A DNA stretch of 34,080 nt from Aneurinibacillus aneurinilyticus ATCC 12856 (GTDB lineage Bacteria > Bacillota > Bacilli > Aneurinibacillales > Aneurinibacillaceae). Made by a program: the position numbers and the translations under genes. Under the pieces are notes generated by a model. That model made no database searches, was not told the origin of the DNA, and worked only from the letters and a program-made list of their open reading frames with translations. Each line of letters starts with the position of its first letter. The first letter of the stretch is position 1. This document shows positions 23,791 through 31,794 of this stretch, one piece after another. The DNA lies in assembly GCF_000466385.1 (NCBI RefSeq), contig NZ_KE952920.1:51379-85458 (forward strand). Direction: 5' to 3'.

Positions 23791-23925
23791 GTATAAAACC
23801 CTCCTGTTCAGATGTTCACTCTCCCGCGTATATGTGCATAAATCGTGCGCAGCATAGGGGTTATTATTTAGGACTATTTCCCACTTCCTATGCTCCACTA
23901 CTTTTATCTTTAATAAAGAATTTAC

Positions 23926-24054
23926 TGTTACATCTGATACAAGAACGCTTAACCTATTGATATGACTAGGTTTTCTATGTATCAGATACTCAATTTTTAT
24001 ATGTTACCTCTCTGATACATCTGTAACATTAGGTGTATCAGATGTATCAGATAA
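23926..24054. repeat. Cluster of TGTATCAGA repeats and a 13-bp inverted repeat between VRR-NUC and primase genes
   Basis: Copies of TGTATCAGA occur at 23978, 24034 and 24043 (plus) and in reverse at 23933-23941 and 24011-24019. TGTTAC occurs at 23926 and 24002, with its reverse TGTAACA at 24022. TCTGATACATCTG (24011-24023) is perfectly inverted at 24039-24051 with a 15-base loop. The 289-base gap (23791-24079) holds no gene I can support. Origin iterons or regulator sites are the main readings. Confidence 0.8.
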
Positions 24055-24079
24055 TGTTCAGTAAATATCAGCTGGTCTG

Positions 24080-26428
24080 TTACACCCTATCGAACACGGT
24101 TTGCAACCCATAACCTGGTACGCGGGCTCTTCCTTTTCGCTCTTTCCACCCCGGTATGCGTCGAAGGATACTAACAATCTCCCTTGCCTCCCATGGCCGT
24201 ATAGAGCCTGCTTTGTTATGGAAACATTCAACCCATATTTGTGAGGCACACACCCGATTTCGTAATTGTCCTCCCTCGGACTCTTCGCCCCATTCATCCT
24301 CTATAGGCATATCAAGCCATTCTTGAATTAGCCCTACACGTGGATCTTCTTCCATATGCAGACCTTGGATACGTGCGGCATCTTTATCTACCTCTGGCGA
24401 TAGTGTTAAACCTTCACCGTTGCGATAAGCTTGTAATGCTTCAGCCCATATCTGGCCTATTTCATACTCTGAAAGCTCTGTAAACATATTCTTTGTCCGT
24501 TTAGTAGGGTCAACCGTAACAGGCCAAAAACGACGGTTTCCCGTAGGGTCCTTTAGAAAGTCCCAGTTATTCGTAGTTCCGAAAAATACGCATTTACGCG
24601 GAAAATCCGTAATCACACGGTCATAGGCTACCCGGTATTTATCTGAACGCTTGGTAATAAACTGCTTGATTTCGTCTACCTCTGTCTTAGACATACCTGC
24701 CAGCTCACCAAATTCGAAAATCCAAGCTGATTGGAGGTGTTCGCCCGCCTCTTTGGTGTCAAAGGTTTTAAGCGAATCACTAAACCACCGCTGTGCCAAC
24801 ATTTGAATAATCGTACTTTTGCCGGCACCTTGGGGGCCAACCAAAACCAGCATATAATCAAATTTGCAGCCAGGTTCATAAAGACGTTTTACCGCAGCTA
24901 CAAGCATTTTCCGGGTCACTTCTCGAACATAAGCTGAATCTTCAGCCCCAAGGTAATGAATGCATAAAGAGTCCAAGCGCTCTACGCCATCCCACTCCTG
25001 CGCTTCCAGGTATTCGATAATAGGATGAAACTTGTTAGCGTGGGCCACTTCCGTAAAGGCATTCTTGATAATGGCTGAAGATTTAAACTCATACGTCTTA
25101 CCAAGCCAGTGTTCCAGTCGCCTATCATCTGCACCAAGCCACGGCTCATAATCTTCATGTTTGTACTCTCGATCTCTCCATGGCAACGGCTTCCGGATGA
25201 CTTCTGTATTGCCGAAAGCGTCATATGCCAACACACCCTTAAAGGGGCCATTACTAAGGATGATTTCTGCATTCCTGGCTGTTGACAGTGGGAATCCTGT
25301 CTTTTCGTTCACTTTTAGTTTGCTTATCCAGTCAATGTCTGGGTCTTCTCCTTCACCCTCAGATACGTCCATATCTGCAAAGTCCTCTGACAGCTCTGCG
25401 AGCCTTTCACGCTTCACTTTTACGTCCTGAGTAGCGAATGCCAGCATGGCTGTATAGCTTGGTAATTTCGTAATGTTTGTTCTTTCACTAGCCCGGTCAT
25501 CCAGTTTACCGAACTTATGCAACCGTACCAGGTCAAAGGCATTCACTTCTCTTCCGCTACAAGGATCACTCTCATGATGCGAGTAGGCAAACGTGTCTTC
25601 ATCATAGACCACTAATCCACCGTGACTCGTTGAACCGATATGCGTATATCGTGTTAGGCTATCATCTATCGGCTCATATACATCTGACAGAAACGTCGCT
25701 ATCGCTTCACTGATAGAGTAGCAGCGGCAGAACGCCCCCACTACACCCTCCTTGGCTCTTGGGTCTTCCATACGCTCAGCCGTTTTACGCTGAAGCTTGT
25801 CGCCCTTATGCCGTGGCCACTGTAGAGGATCCTGCCAGTCTTCGTACTCATCTAGCACTGCATCTACACATACAGGTTCACCTTCGTAAACGTTCAATAC
25901 AGGTTCCGCATCTTTGCTACAGCTCGGTAGATACATAAGCCGATGTACATCGAATGTGGTCTTATCAAAGTAGTCCATACCTATCTGCTCCGCTAACTTA
26001 CGGCTCACAGCAGCATACTCATCCGGGCTCATTACGCGATCAACAGGCATAATCAATCGGTATTTCGGTTTATTCGGTCGATGGCTGTGTGTGGAGTAGA
26101 CGGCATAAGCCGTCCCCCCCAGTACAAGCTCTAAAGTAAACATGAACTCACTATCTGCGTGGTCTACGTCCAGTGTGATTAGACTGCGAGTATCGATGTT
26201 TTCTTTCTTACGTCGACCACCTCGGACAAGGCCACCAACGAATGCAGGACCATCCTTGATTTTCCCGCGTCCGATATTGTGCATCTTGTCATACTGCGCC
26301 ATGGTTTCATTCGTTCGCCGGACCTTGCGGAGCTTGTCCACAAACTCTTCCCACGTGAGGTATTCAGGTTTCCAGTTCGTATCAGCGCGATGTTTGCCGA
26401 AACTGATATCAAGTTCAATGTCGTTCAT
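24080..26428 (-). CDS. Replicative primase-helicase (VapE/DUF5906-type)
   Basis: 782 residues. The N-terminal half resembles a primase region: ITLDVDHADSEFMFTLELVL, AYAVYSTHSHRPNKPKYRLI and DVHRLMYLPSCSKDAEPV (DxD-type site with His and Arg). The C-terminal half is a VapE-type superfamily 3-like helicase: WDGVERLDSLCIHYLGAED, Walker A VGPQGAGKSTIIQML near residue 533, Walker B AWIFEFGELAGM, sensor RKCVFFGTTNNWDFLKDPT and GNRRFWPV. It would prime and unwind phage DNA. It is preceded by the PcfJ-like gene with a 12-base gap, and the repeat cluster follows its 3' end. Confidence 0.92.
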   Translation of the reverse strand: MNDIELDISFGKHRADTNWKPEYLTWEEFVDKLRKVRRTNETMAQYDKMHNIGRGKIKDGPAFVGGLVRGGRRKKENIDTRSLITLDVDHADSEFMFTLELVLGGTAYAVYSTHSHRPNKPKYRLIMPVDRVMSPDEYAAVSRKLAEQIGMDYFDKTTFDVHRLMYLPSCSKDAEPVLNVYEGEPVCVDAVLDEYEDWQDPLQWPRHKGDKLQRKTAERMEDPRAKEGVVGAFCRCYSISEAIATFLSDVYEPIDDSLTRYTHIGSTSHGGLVVYDEDTFAYSHHESDPCSGREVNAFDLVRLHKFGKLDDRASERTNITKLPSYTAMLAFATQDVKVKRERLAELSEDFADMDVSEGEGEDPDIDWISKLKVNEKTGFPLSTARNAEIILSNGPFKGVLAYDAFGNTEVIRKPLPWRDREYKHEDYEPWLGADDRRLEHWLGKTYEFKSSAIIKNAFTEVAHANKFHPIIEYLEAQEWDGVERLDSLCIHYLGAEDSAYVREVTRKMLVAAVKRLYEPGCKFDYMLVLVGPQGAGKSTIIQMLAQRWFSDSLKTFDTKEAGEHLQSAWIFEFGELAGMSKTEVDEIKQFITKRSDKYRVAYDRVITDFPRKCVFFGTTNNWDFLKDPTGNRRFWPVTVDPTKRTKNMFTELSEYEIGQIWAEALQAYRNGEGLTLSPEVDKDAARIQGLHMEEDPRVGLIQEWLDMPIEDEWGEESEGGQLRNRVCASQIWVECFHNKAGSIRPWEAREIVSILRRIPGWKERKGRARVPGYGLQTVFDRV

Positions 26429-26440
26429 TGGATCACTTCC

Positions 26441-28012
26441 TTACGCTGGTTGCGCCACCCTAGTCTGCTTCTTAGTTAGTAGTTTCTTTACAGTAAATAA
26501 GTCGATAAACGCTTTAACCTCATCCGTTGGAGAACAATTTTTTAACCCTCGACACTGTGTAATGTGCCCATTACGAACCTCCATGGTGTAAAAAGGCTTA
26601 TCCGGCTCTGACGCTTTCCGAAGCAATAAGATATTCGTTTCTCCGTTTGCGTAGGACTTTGCATATCCTCCAACGCAATGGCTAAGTTCGTTCCCCTCTT
26701 GAATTAGTTCAGCCGTATCTGTAGCTGGTCGCAGTATGAAGCCGTTGGCTTCGAAATTGTATTTCTTTAAGGATTTAAGCCGTGCTTGAATTTGGAGGTT
26801 AAGCTCCTTGTCTTGCTTAAACTTCACTTTTTTAATAGTTTTCTGATGAGCAGCATACAGATTATTCGGGAATAAAATATGCTCCTGTTCTAAGTCCATT
26901 CCTAGCTCCTGGCAGTCCCTGATATAATCGCGCCAAGTGATTAAAACTGTTGAGTCCTCCCAGAAATGCCCCCTAACGCCTCCTCTTCGAACATCTTCTC
27001 TTCGTAATTGTTTTAGAATGTATCGAACAATCCGAGTAAAGGGTGCATAAGCGGACAACTTCATTGCTTCAGACAAATAGTAGCCAGTTGAAAGGCCCCG
27101 TAATAGATGCGCCTCTTGAAACGACAACGATAGCCCATGCTTCCTGTAAAAGTGGTAACTGTGAAGTACAAGAGGGTCTATTTTTATATTTGATGTACGT
27201 AACTCTTTAATCTGGCTCTTTGACATCCGGAGTACCTTCTCAAGAGTCTTTCCTCTCCAGTTCACGACACCATATGTTTGATAATCGAGCAGCTTCGCTT
27301 CAATCAAGCCACGTAACCCTAACTTAGTGAGATATTCTACACATGGGTATTTTGCAGCTAAATCGAAAAACCGTACGAGATCAGCAGATTGATTGGTGTA
27401 CTTCTCCCATGTACTATATTGAAATGGTGTTCCTTGAACAGCAGACTCAACGCTCTCCATCGAAAGATAGCAACTTTTATTTTTCATGCTATTGTTAAAC
27501 TCCGAGCGTACCGCTTTTCTCTTGGTCCACTTATCCTCCCAGTAACTTTGATAAAGCATCATGCTTTTTCCAGGTTGAAAGAGGTACATCGCTACTGTTC
27601 GAAACTTCGTTTCCGTTTTGTAATAGTTACCACTGTAATCTCGTTCTACGTACAAGCCCCAAGCCACAATAGCATTAGGGTCGATAACCGACTTTTCGTA
27701 GTAAACAAAGTAGGCGTCGTCACTCAAATATTTCCGGCCTCTCCCGCTTGCCTTGACTGTGCATACCGACTGGCATTTAGGGCATTTCTTAATTTCATTA
27801 TGGCGAAGGTAAAGGGGGTAATCCGTGCCCGGCCCACGCAGATATTCTTTACGACAATGCGTGCAATAGGCGTACTGGAGACTTTTTACGCGACGTGTAA
27901 AGATGTATCGACTTTGAAGAAGGGCAACATCCCTAGCAAAGTCGACAATGCCTTGACTAACCTGTTTAGGAAAATGAGCAAAGATATCTTGAAAATTAGT
28001 ATCCTTTGACAT
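26441..28012 (-). CDS. PcfJ-like protein with zinc-ribbon
   Basis: 523 residues with the PcfJ-like organisation known from conjugative plasmids and phages; function unknown. A four-cysteine zinc site (C50-x2-C53 and C77-x2-C80) lies near the N-terminus. The C-terminal third carries the conserved block NELSHCVGGYAKSYANGETN, then ILLLRKASEPDKPFYTMEVR and GHITQCRGLKNCSP. It follows the PcfK-like gene by 11 bases, as PcfK-PcfJ pairs do. A plausible role is DNA or RNA binding during replication; this is inference. GGGGGCG is the ribosome site. Confidence 0.85.
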   Translation of the reverse strand: MSKDTNFQDIFAHFPKQVSQGIVDFARDVALLQSRYIFTRRVKSLQYAYCTHCRKEYLRGPGTDYPLYLRHNEIKKCPKCQSVCTVKASGRGRKYLSDDAYFVYYEKSVIDPNAIVAWGLYVERDYSGNYYKTETKFRTVAMYLFQPGKSMMLYQSYWEDKWTKRKAVRSEFNNSMKNKSCYLSMESVESAVQGTPFQYSTWEKYTNQSADLVRFFDLAAKYPCVEYLTKLGLRGLIEAKLLDYQTYGVVNWRGKTLEKVLRMSKSQIKELRTSNIKIDPLVLHSYHFYRKHGLSLSFQEAHLLRGLSTGYYLSEAMKLSAYAPFTRIVRYILKQLRREDVRRGGVRGHFWEDSTVLITWRDYIRDCQELGMDLEQEHILFPNNLYAAHQKTIKKVKFKQDKELNLQIQARLKSLKKYNFEANGFILRPATDTAELIQEGNELSHCVGGYAKSYANGETNILLLRKASEPDKPFYTMEVRNGHITQCRGLKNCSPTDEVKAFIDLFTVKKLLTKKQTRVAQPA

Positions 28013-28023
28013 GATTACGCCCC

Positions 28024-28434
28024 CTATTCCAGTAATGCATCAAAGTCAAAGTCGATTTCTTCTGATTCAGTAGTATCCTCTTTGACTGGCTCCATTTGTT
28101 TAGCTGTATCTTTTTTCGCTGAAGCTTCTGCGGTTTGATTCTTCTGTTTTTTGGGATCTGTTGCAGCGGACTCCTCATTTTTGAAATAGTTCAGCACAAT
28201 TGCGAACCCTTCACTATCAGACAACACCGCCATATTCCCAACTTTTTTCTTTTCAGCGACTTTCCGCATTGCTTCAAGGCTTTTTATAATCGTTTTGTCC
28301 GTCTTAAGGATGCTACTAGCGTCCTCTGGATTTTGTTCTAAGTGCTGCAATAAGAATTGACCGATCGCTTGTACCGCTGGATTATCACTGCCGGATATTT
28401 CAGATTGTAGTTTTGCAATTGCTTCAGCTTGCAT
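28024..28434 (-). CDS. PcfK-like protein
   Basis: 136-residue acidic protein. The first 80 residues (QFLLQHLEQNPEDASSILKT; AVLSDSEGFAIVLNYFKNEE) resemble the PcfK family, and the C-terminal 55 residues are a low-complexity charged tail ending SEEIDFDFDALLE, similar to the acidic C-termini of phage single-strand-binding-like partners. Assignment rests on this resemblance plus its place directly before PcfJ. GGAGG lies 8 bases before the ATG. A promoter candidate precedes it. Confidence 0.72.
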   Translation of the reverse strand: MQAEAIAKLQSEISGSDNPAVQAIGQFLLQHLEQNPEDASSILKTDKTIIKSLEAMRKVAEKKKVGNMAVLSDSEGFAIVLNYFKNEESAATDPKKQKNQTAEASAKKDTAKQMEPVKEDTTESEEIDFDFDALLE

Positions 28435-28464
28435 TGATTATTCCTCCTATTTGTCCAAAATGGG

Positions 28465-28493
28465 CGTATATACCCGTTGCATAAATTTGTAAA
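28465..28493 (-). promoter_or_regulatory. Minus-strand promoter candidate for pcfK-pcfJ-primase
   Basis: TTTACA (28493-28488), 17-base spacer, TATACG (28470-28465): 5 of 6 and 4 of 6 to the sigma-A consensus. It lies 31 bases upstream of the pcfK ATG and overlaps the -35 box of the plus-strand promoter. Confidence 0.55.
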
Positions 28494-28515
28494 TTCGAAG
28501 ATTATTTGCTAGAAT
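28487..28515 (+). promoter_or_regulatory. Plus-strand promoter candidate for the 271-nt RNA
   Basis: TTGTAA (28487-28492), 17-base spacer, TAGAAT (28510-28515): 4 of 6 and 5 of 6 to consensus. The predicted start, 6-8 bases later, coincides with the first base of the closing stem of the RNA at 28522. Confidence 0.65.
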
Positions 28516-28521
28516 AAAATG

Positions 28522-28792
28522 AATTGTGAGTTATCGGGGCTATCTGCCCCGCTGGCGTTTAGCCAGGGCTTGTGGATATTACTCATTTTCTTAGCCCTCT
28601 TTGTTGCTTTAGTGATTCTAAGATTTATTAGTCTTCTACTAACGACAACTCAAAACAAGGGGGAAACGCCTATGAAAAACAACGGTAAGAAAGAAAAAAT
28701 GAGCCTTCTCACTTCTTCAGCGCTTGAAACAAAATGGGCTTTGGGAGTGAGTTACACAGCCGGGATTGCAATGTCCCCGATAGCTCATAATT
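28522..28792 (+). ncRNA. Structured plus-strand RNA (about 271 nt) with pairing ends and alternative hairpins; contains a small ORF
   Basis: The first 18 bases, AATTGTGAGTTATCGGGG, pair with the last 18, CCCCGATAGCTCATAATT, over their full length. The only two non-Watson-Crick positions are G-U pairs in the plus-strand RNA and would be C-A mismatches in a minus-strand RNA, so the plus strand is the functional one. CGGGGC-TATCT-GCCCCG (28535-28551) and CTGGC-GTTTA-GCCAG (28552-28566) form abutting hairpins. The first competes with the closing stem. GGCGTTT (28554-28560) is also perfectly complementary to AAACGCC (28664-28670), between the ribosome site and start codon of the 40-residue ORF. 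A further stem lies at 28603-28649. This fits a translation-controlled mRNA of the type I toxin kind, or a regulatory RNA. I do not recognise a known class. Confidence 0.75.
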
Positions 28793-28794
28793 AA
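28672..28794 (+). CDS. Small peptide ORF (40 aa) inside the structured RNA
   Basis: Reads MKNNGKKEKMSLLTSSALET followed by KWALGVSYTAGIAMSPIAHN. AAGGGGG lies 8 bases before the ATG, one of the strongest ribosome sites in the window. The N-terminus is basic; the C-terminal 20 residues are moderately hydrophobic and could touch a membrane. The frame stays open back to 28519, and that upstream part would encode a strong hydrophobic helix (WILLIFLALFVALVILRF). It lacks a ribosome site, however, and its hydrophobicity may simply reflect U-rich RNA. The last codons form the 3' arm of the closing stem. It could be a toxin, a signalling peptide or a leader. Not recognised. Confidence 0.6.
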   Translation: MKNNGKKEKMSLLTSSALETKWALGVSYTAGIAMSPIAHN

Positions 28795-28833
28795 ATTTTC
28801 ACCACATTTTGTGTTATCAAATTTGATCTACTA

Positions 28834-30798
28834 TCAATCCTTCTGATAAAAGTCACATTCAAACCCTGCCGCAGATAAGGGAAGCCCAGGAGCCCAACTG
28901 ATCGGGTTTCCCATTACTGCCGTTACATGTTCTAAAGAGCCTTTTCCTATCGGTACATCTAGCACTACTTCATCGTGTACGTGCATAACAGTCTCGTATC
29001 CCTCTGCATCTAAGCGCATTAAGCTCTCTGCCAAACAGTCACGCGCTATAGCTTGTACCAAGTTCTCTACCAATCGACCGCCATATGTGCGGTGCGACAT
29101 CCATTTCTTTTTGACTTGATCCATACCATCAAACACTAGGCCGTCTTTGTCAAAATTCGGGTCTGGTTTAATCCTCGGGTTAACATATGCCAAGCTCCGG
29201 CCACTCGGTAAATCAGCGAACAGCACACCCGCCTCATAGCGGTACTGTACTCCGTGTGCTAGCTTTACCGTCGTTTTTTCCCGTACCGCTGTCACTGCCG
29301 CTTCTTCTGCGGCGTACCACAACTTAACGATATTCGGATTGGCCTTTCGCCATTGTTTTACCAGTCTAGGCAGTTCCTCCTCTGCTATGCCGCTTCTCAA
29401 GGCGCCCATGGCTATTAGCGCATTAGGGCCGCCTTGGTATCCACACGCCAATGTGGCTACTTTACCTTTTGCCCGTAGCTCATAGTTGGCGTGACCTTTC
29501 GTAATTGTTTCAAATGGCACTTTGAACATCTGAGCCGCTGTGGCCTCATATATCTTGCCATGACCCCGAAATACATCGAGTACCCAGTACTCATCTGCCA
29601 GCCACGCAATTACCCTAGCTTCAATAGCGGAGAAATCTGATACAATAAACCTGTGCCCTTCAGATGGAATAAACGCTGTGCGAATGAGCTGACTTAGCAC
29701 AAACGGTGGAGGCCCGAACAACATTTCCAGTAACTCAAAATCTCCACTTCGTAACGTTTCCCGTGCGAGGGTCAAATCATCAACCTTGTTCTGTGGCAAG
29801 TTCTGTACCTGGACTAGACGACCTGCCCAACGCCAAGTACGGTTCGCCCCGCAGAACTGTAGAAGACCTCTAACCCTCTCATCAGCACACATACTGCGAG
29901 ACATCGCATTATATTTATCCACACTTGTCTTACTCATCTCTTGCCGTAGTTCCAGTACTCGGCGCGTTTCATCATCAGGGGCAGCATCCAAAAGCACAGG
30001 CATATGCGTTTTAGACAATCCATCGGGCGTTTCAAGCCCTCTATCAGATAACCACCCTTTAAGTTGAGTAAGGCTGTTCGGATTTTCTAATCCTGTTAAA
30101 TCACGCGCTTCCTGTACTAGCCTTGCTTCGTATTGTTTGTCGCAGGCAATAGCTTGCTGGAACAAAACCGGATCAAGTCGAACCCCTCTATCATTAATCC
30201 GTTGATCAAGCGCCCATAAATGCCATTCATGAGCTGGCACAGGGAACCGTTCCAACTTGCGACGGACTTCCCTTTCTACAACTACGTCCTGTCGGTTGTA
30301 GGCTTTGTACTCCTCCCATTTCTCCATGTCGTGATGTGGGTAGTTGCGCGTCCTTCCACCGTTAGCCTTTGTCGGTTTGCATGGAACAGAGAAATACTTA
30401 ATCAGGTTTTTACCTTTCGTATCCTTTTGTGCCTCCAGCTTCAGTACTCCTGCGACGCCTTCTAGGTATCCAGGCAATCCCAATGCGAGAGCATGGACCG
30501 CTGTACAACGCCACTGGAGAGGATCGCAGTAAATACCAAAGTGTTTGGCAATAGATGTGCGCTCGAAGTTCGCATTGTACGCCGTTTTCACCACGTTCGG
30601 GTCTGTCAGATCATGCAGTACTTGCCCTGGTAGGTCTTCAAAAGCCGTAAGGTCTACTACTTGCACATCCTCATCGTCGTAGGCATAGGCGAATAGTAGA
30701 ATTTCGAAGTCAGGTGCTTCGACATATCGATATACACCCGATTTGGTTAGATCAACACTACTGTACGTCTCAAGGTCAATTTGCAGTATCGGCGTCAT
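28834..30798 (-). CDS. polA: DNA polymerase I (family A)
   Basis: 654-residue phage replicative polymerase. The N-terminal 3'-5' exonuclease-like region starts ILQIDLETYSSVDLTKSGVY (D-x-E) and has ALGLPGYLEGVAGVLKL and YNRQDVVVEREV. The polymerase palm shows motif A VSDFSAIEARVIAWLADE, motif B in KVATLACGYQGGPNALIAMG (a variant of K-x3-FGxxYG) and motif C VMHVHDEVVLD. Length is typical for this phage family. Its ATG overlaps the stop of the 82-residue gene (ATGA). The plus-strand RNA lies just beyond its 3' end. Confidence 0.95.
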   Translation of the reverse strand: MTPILQIDLETYSSVDLTKSGVYRYVEAPDFEILLFAYAYDDEDVQVVDLTAFEDLPGQVLHDLTDPNVVKTAYNANFERTSIAKHFGIYCDPLQWRCTAVHALALGLPGYLEGVAGVLKLEAQKDTKGKNLIKYFSVPCKPTKANGGRTRNYPHHDMEKWEEYKAYNRQDVVVEREVRRKLERFPVPAHEWHLWALDQRINDRGVRLDPVLFQQAIACDKQYEARLVQEARDLTGLENPNSLTQLKGWLSDRGLETPDGLSKTHMPVLLDAAPDDETRRVLELRQEMSKTSVDKYNAMSRSMCADERVRGLLQFCGANRTWRWAGRLVQVQNLPQNKVDDLTLARETLRSGDFELLEMLFGPPPFVLSQLIRTAFIPSEGHRFIVSDFSAIEARVIAWLADEYWVLDVFRGHGKIYEATAAQMFKVPFETITKGHANYELRAKGKVATLACGYQGGPNALIAMGALRSGIAEEELPRLVKQWRKANPNIVKLWYAAEEAAVTAVREKTTVKLAHGVQYRYEAGVLFADLPSGRSLAYVNPRIKPDPNFDKDGLVFDGMDQVKKKWMSHRTYGGRLVENLVQAIARDCLAESLMRLDAEGYETVMHVHDEVVLDVPIGKGSLEHVTAVMGNPISWAPGLPLSAAGFECDFYQKD

Positions 30799-31043
30799 TT
30801 CTCTTCACGCAATTTCATTTTGAAATCCTCAAGCACAAGCCCTAATTTTTTGACCCTCACTGGATGTGCACCAAGGTCAACGCTATGGATGCTATTAACA
30901 ATCGTTCGTTTATAATCGCCTACTGCCACACCTCCGAGATAACTAAGTGTGTCCTCTTCCGAATCGAATTTTTTTACCTGGTCTTCCTCGTTGTAGCACT
31001 CGTCACGTTCTGTCACACTAACCAGCCATACTTTCAAACCCAA
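30795..31043 (-). CDS. Small hypothetical protein (82 aa) upstream of DNA polymerase
   Basis: Not recognised. MGLKVWLVSVTERDECYNEE begins with a beta strand followed by a charged region. The end, VKKLGLVLEDFKMKLREEK, is a basic-acidic helix. GGAGGTTTTTGG precedes the ATG, and the stop overlaps the polymerase start, so translation is coupled. A terminator-like hairpin lies just upstream. Confidence 0.78.
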   Translation of the reverse strand: MGLKVWLVSVTERDECYNEEDQVKKFDSEEDTLSYLGGVAVGDYKRTIVNSIHSVDLGAHPVRVKKLGLVLEDFKMKLREEK

Positions 31044-31063
31044 AAACCTCCTAACTGTCTTGA

Positions 31064-31090
31064 TAGAAAAGGGGACTCCTCAGAATCCCC
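31064..31090 (-). terminator. Terminator-like hairpin after the DUF2815 gene
   Basis: Minus-strand stem GGGGA/TCCCC (31090-31086 with 31075-31071) extended by a short inner pairing, followed by TTTTCTATC. Confidence 0.6.
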
Positions 31091-31101
31091 GTTCTCATTG
31101 A

Positions 31102-31698
31102 TTAATTCAGAAAATCTTCTTCCTCGTAATCGACATCATCATCAAAATCCACATCAGCAAACTCATCATCGACGCTCGATCTACCACCCAAGAACTCACC
31201 GTCTTGTACTTTCACCACATTATTGAGACCAGCCGCAACCCCGCGATTGCCTTTCGCATCAAACGGATAGAAGTTTATGCTAACTTTGGCATAGCAGCCG
31301 CTGTACACTTCCGTAGTGTCTGTGATCTCTTGGAATTTCGTCTTGCCGTCAGGCCCTTTGCCGATTGGCTTGGCGATACCTGGTTTGTTTTTGCTTGTTG
31401 CATTCAGGAAGTAGTGGCCCGCGTAAGCTTCATCATCTGGGCGCTCTTCATCTCCATCACGTAACGGCGTTTTGCAGTTAGCCGGAACCTTGCCGCCCCA
31501 CTTGCTCTTGCCCAATTCCTTAGCAGCATCAACAGCAGTTTTAATCTTGCGTAACGTCTCCTTGTCCGATTTTGGAATTAAGATCGCTGTGCTGTATTTC
31601 GCGTCTTCCCCATCAATAGAAGCTGGTTCAAAAATATGCACGTATGAGAGTCTAACCTTTCCAGTGATTACCTTTGTTGTGTTGTTATCGATTGCCAT
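31102..31698 (-). CDS. DUF2815 protein (single-strand-binding-like)
   Basis: 198-residue DUF2815 protein, found next to DUF2800 and PolA in many Firmicutes phages and thought to be OB-fold-like and ssDNA-binding. Family features: KVITGKVRLSYVHIFEPASI, KYSTAILIPKSDKETLRKIK, GHYFLNATSKNKPGIAKPIG and YSGCYAKVSINFYPFDAKGN. The C-terminal tail is very acidic (DDEFADVDFDDDVDYEEEDF), as in SSBs that recruit partners. The ATG at 31698 has AAAGGAG 9 bases upstream. An in-frame ATG at 31791, with GGAGGT 8 bases upstream, would add 31 residues (MGDIADYHINQMTSGKWSSG and more), so two forms may exist. Confidence 0.88.
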   Translation of the reverse strand: MAIDNNTTKVITGKVRLSYVHIFEPASIDGEDAKYSTAILIPKSDKETLRKIKTAVDAAKELGKSKWGGKVPANCKTPLRDGDEERPDDEAYAGHYFLNATSKNKPGIAKPIGKGPDGKTKFQEITDTTEVYSGCYAKVSINFYPFDAKGNRGVAAGLNNVVKVQDGEFLGGRSSVDDEFADVDFDDDVDYEEEDFLN

Positions 31699-31794
31699 GT
31701 GTTCATTCTCCTTTGAATTATTTTTATAAGAACCAGATGACCATTTCCCTGAAGTCATTTGATTGATATGGTAGTCTGCAATATCACCCATAGA

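Noticed and set aside
23926-24054. CRISPR array in the repeat cluster
   Set aside because: The repeats are 9-10 bases, in both orientations and irregularly spaced, with no spacers of constant size.
24058-24297. 79-residue minus-strand open frame in the 3' end of the primase-helicase gene
   Set aside because: Overlaps a confident gene in another frame; no ribosome site.
27389-28009. 206-residue plus-strand open frame opposite the PcfJ-like gene
   Set aside because: It lies wholly antisense to a well-supported gene, lacks a ribosome site and reads like reverse-frame translation.
28522-28792. MITE or other small insertion with 18-bp terminal inverted repeats
   Set aside because: No target-site duplication is seen. 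Both arm differences are G-U pairs in the plus-strand RNA, and the repeat starts exactly at the predicted transcription start, which favours an RNA over a transposon.
28522-28792. Retron msr-msd RNA, because its ends pair
   Set aside because: No reverse transcriptase gene lies in the window, and no long msd-like hairpin is present.
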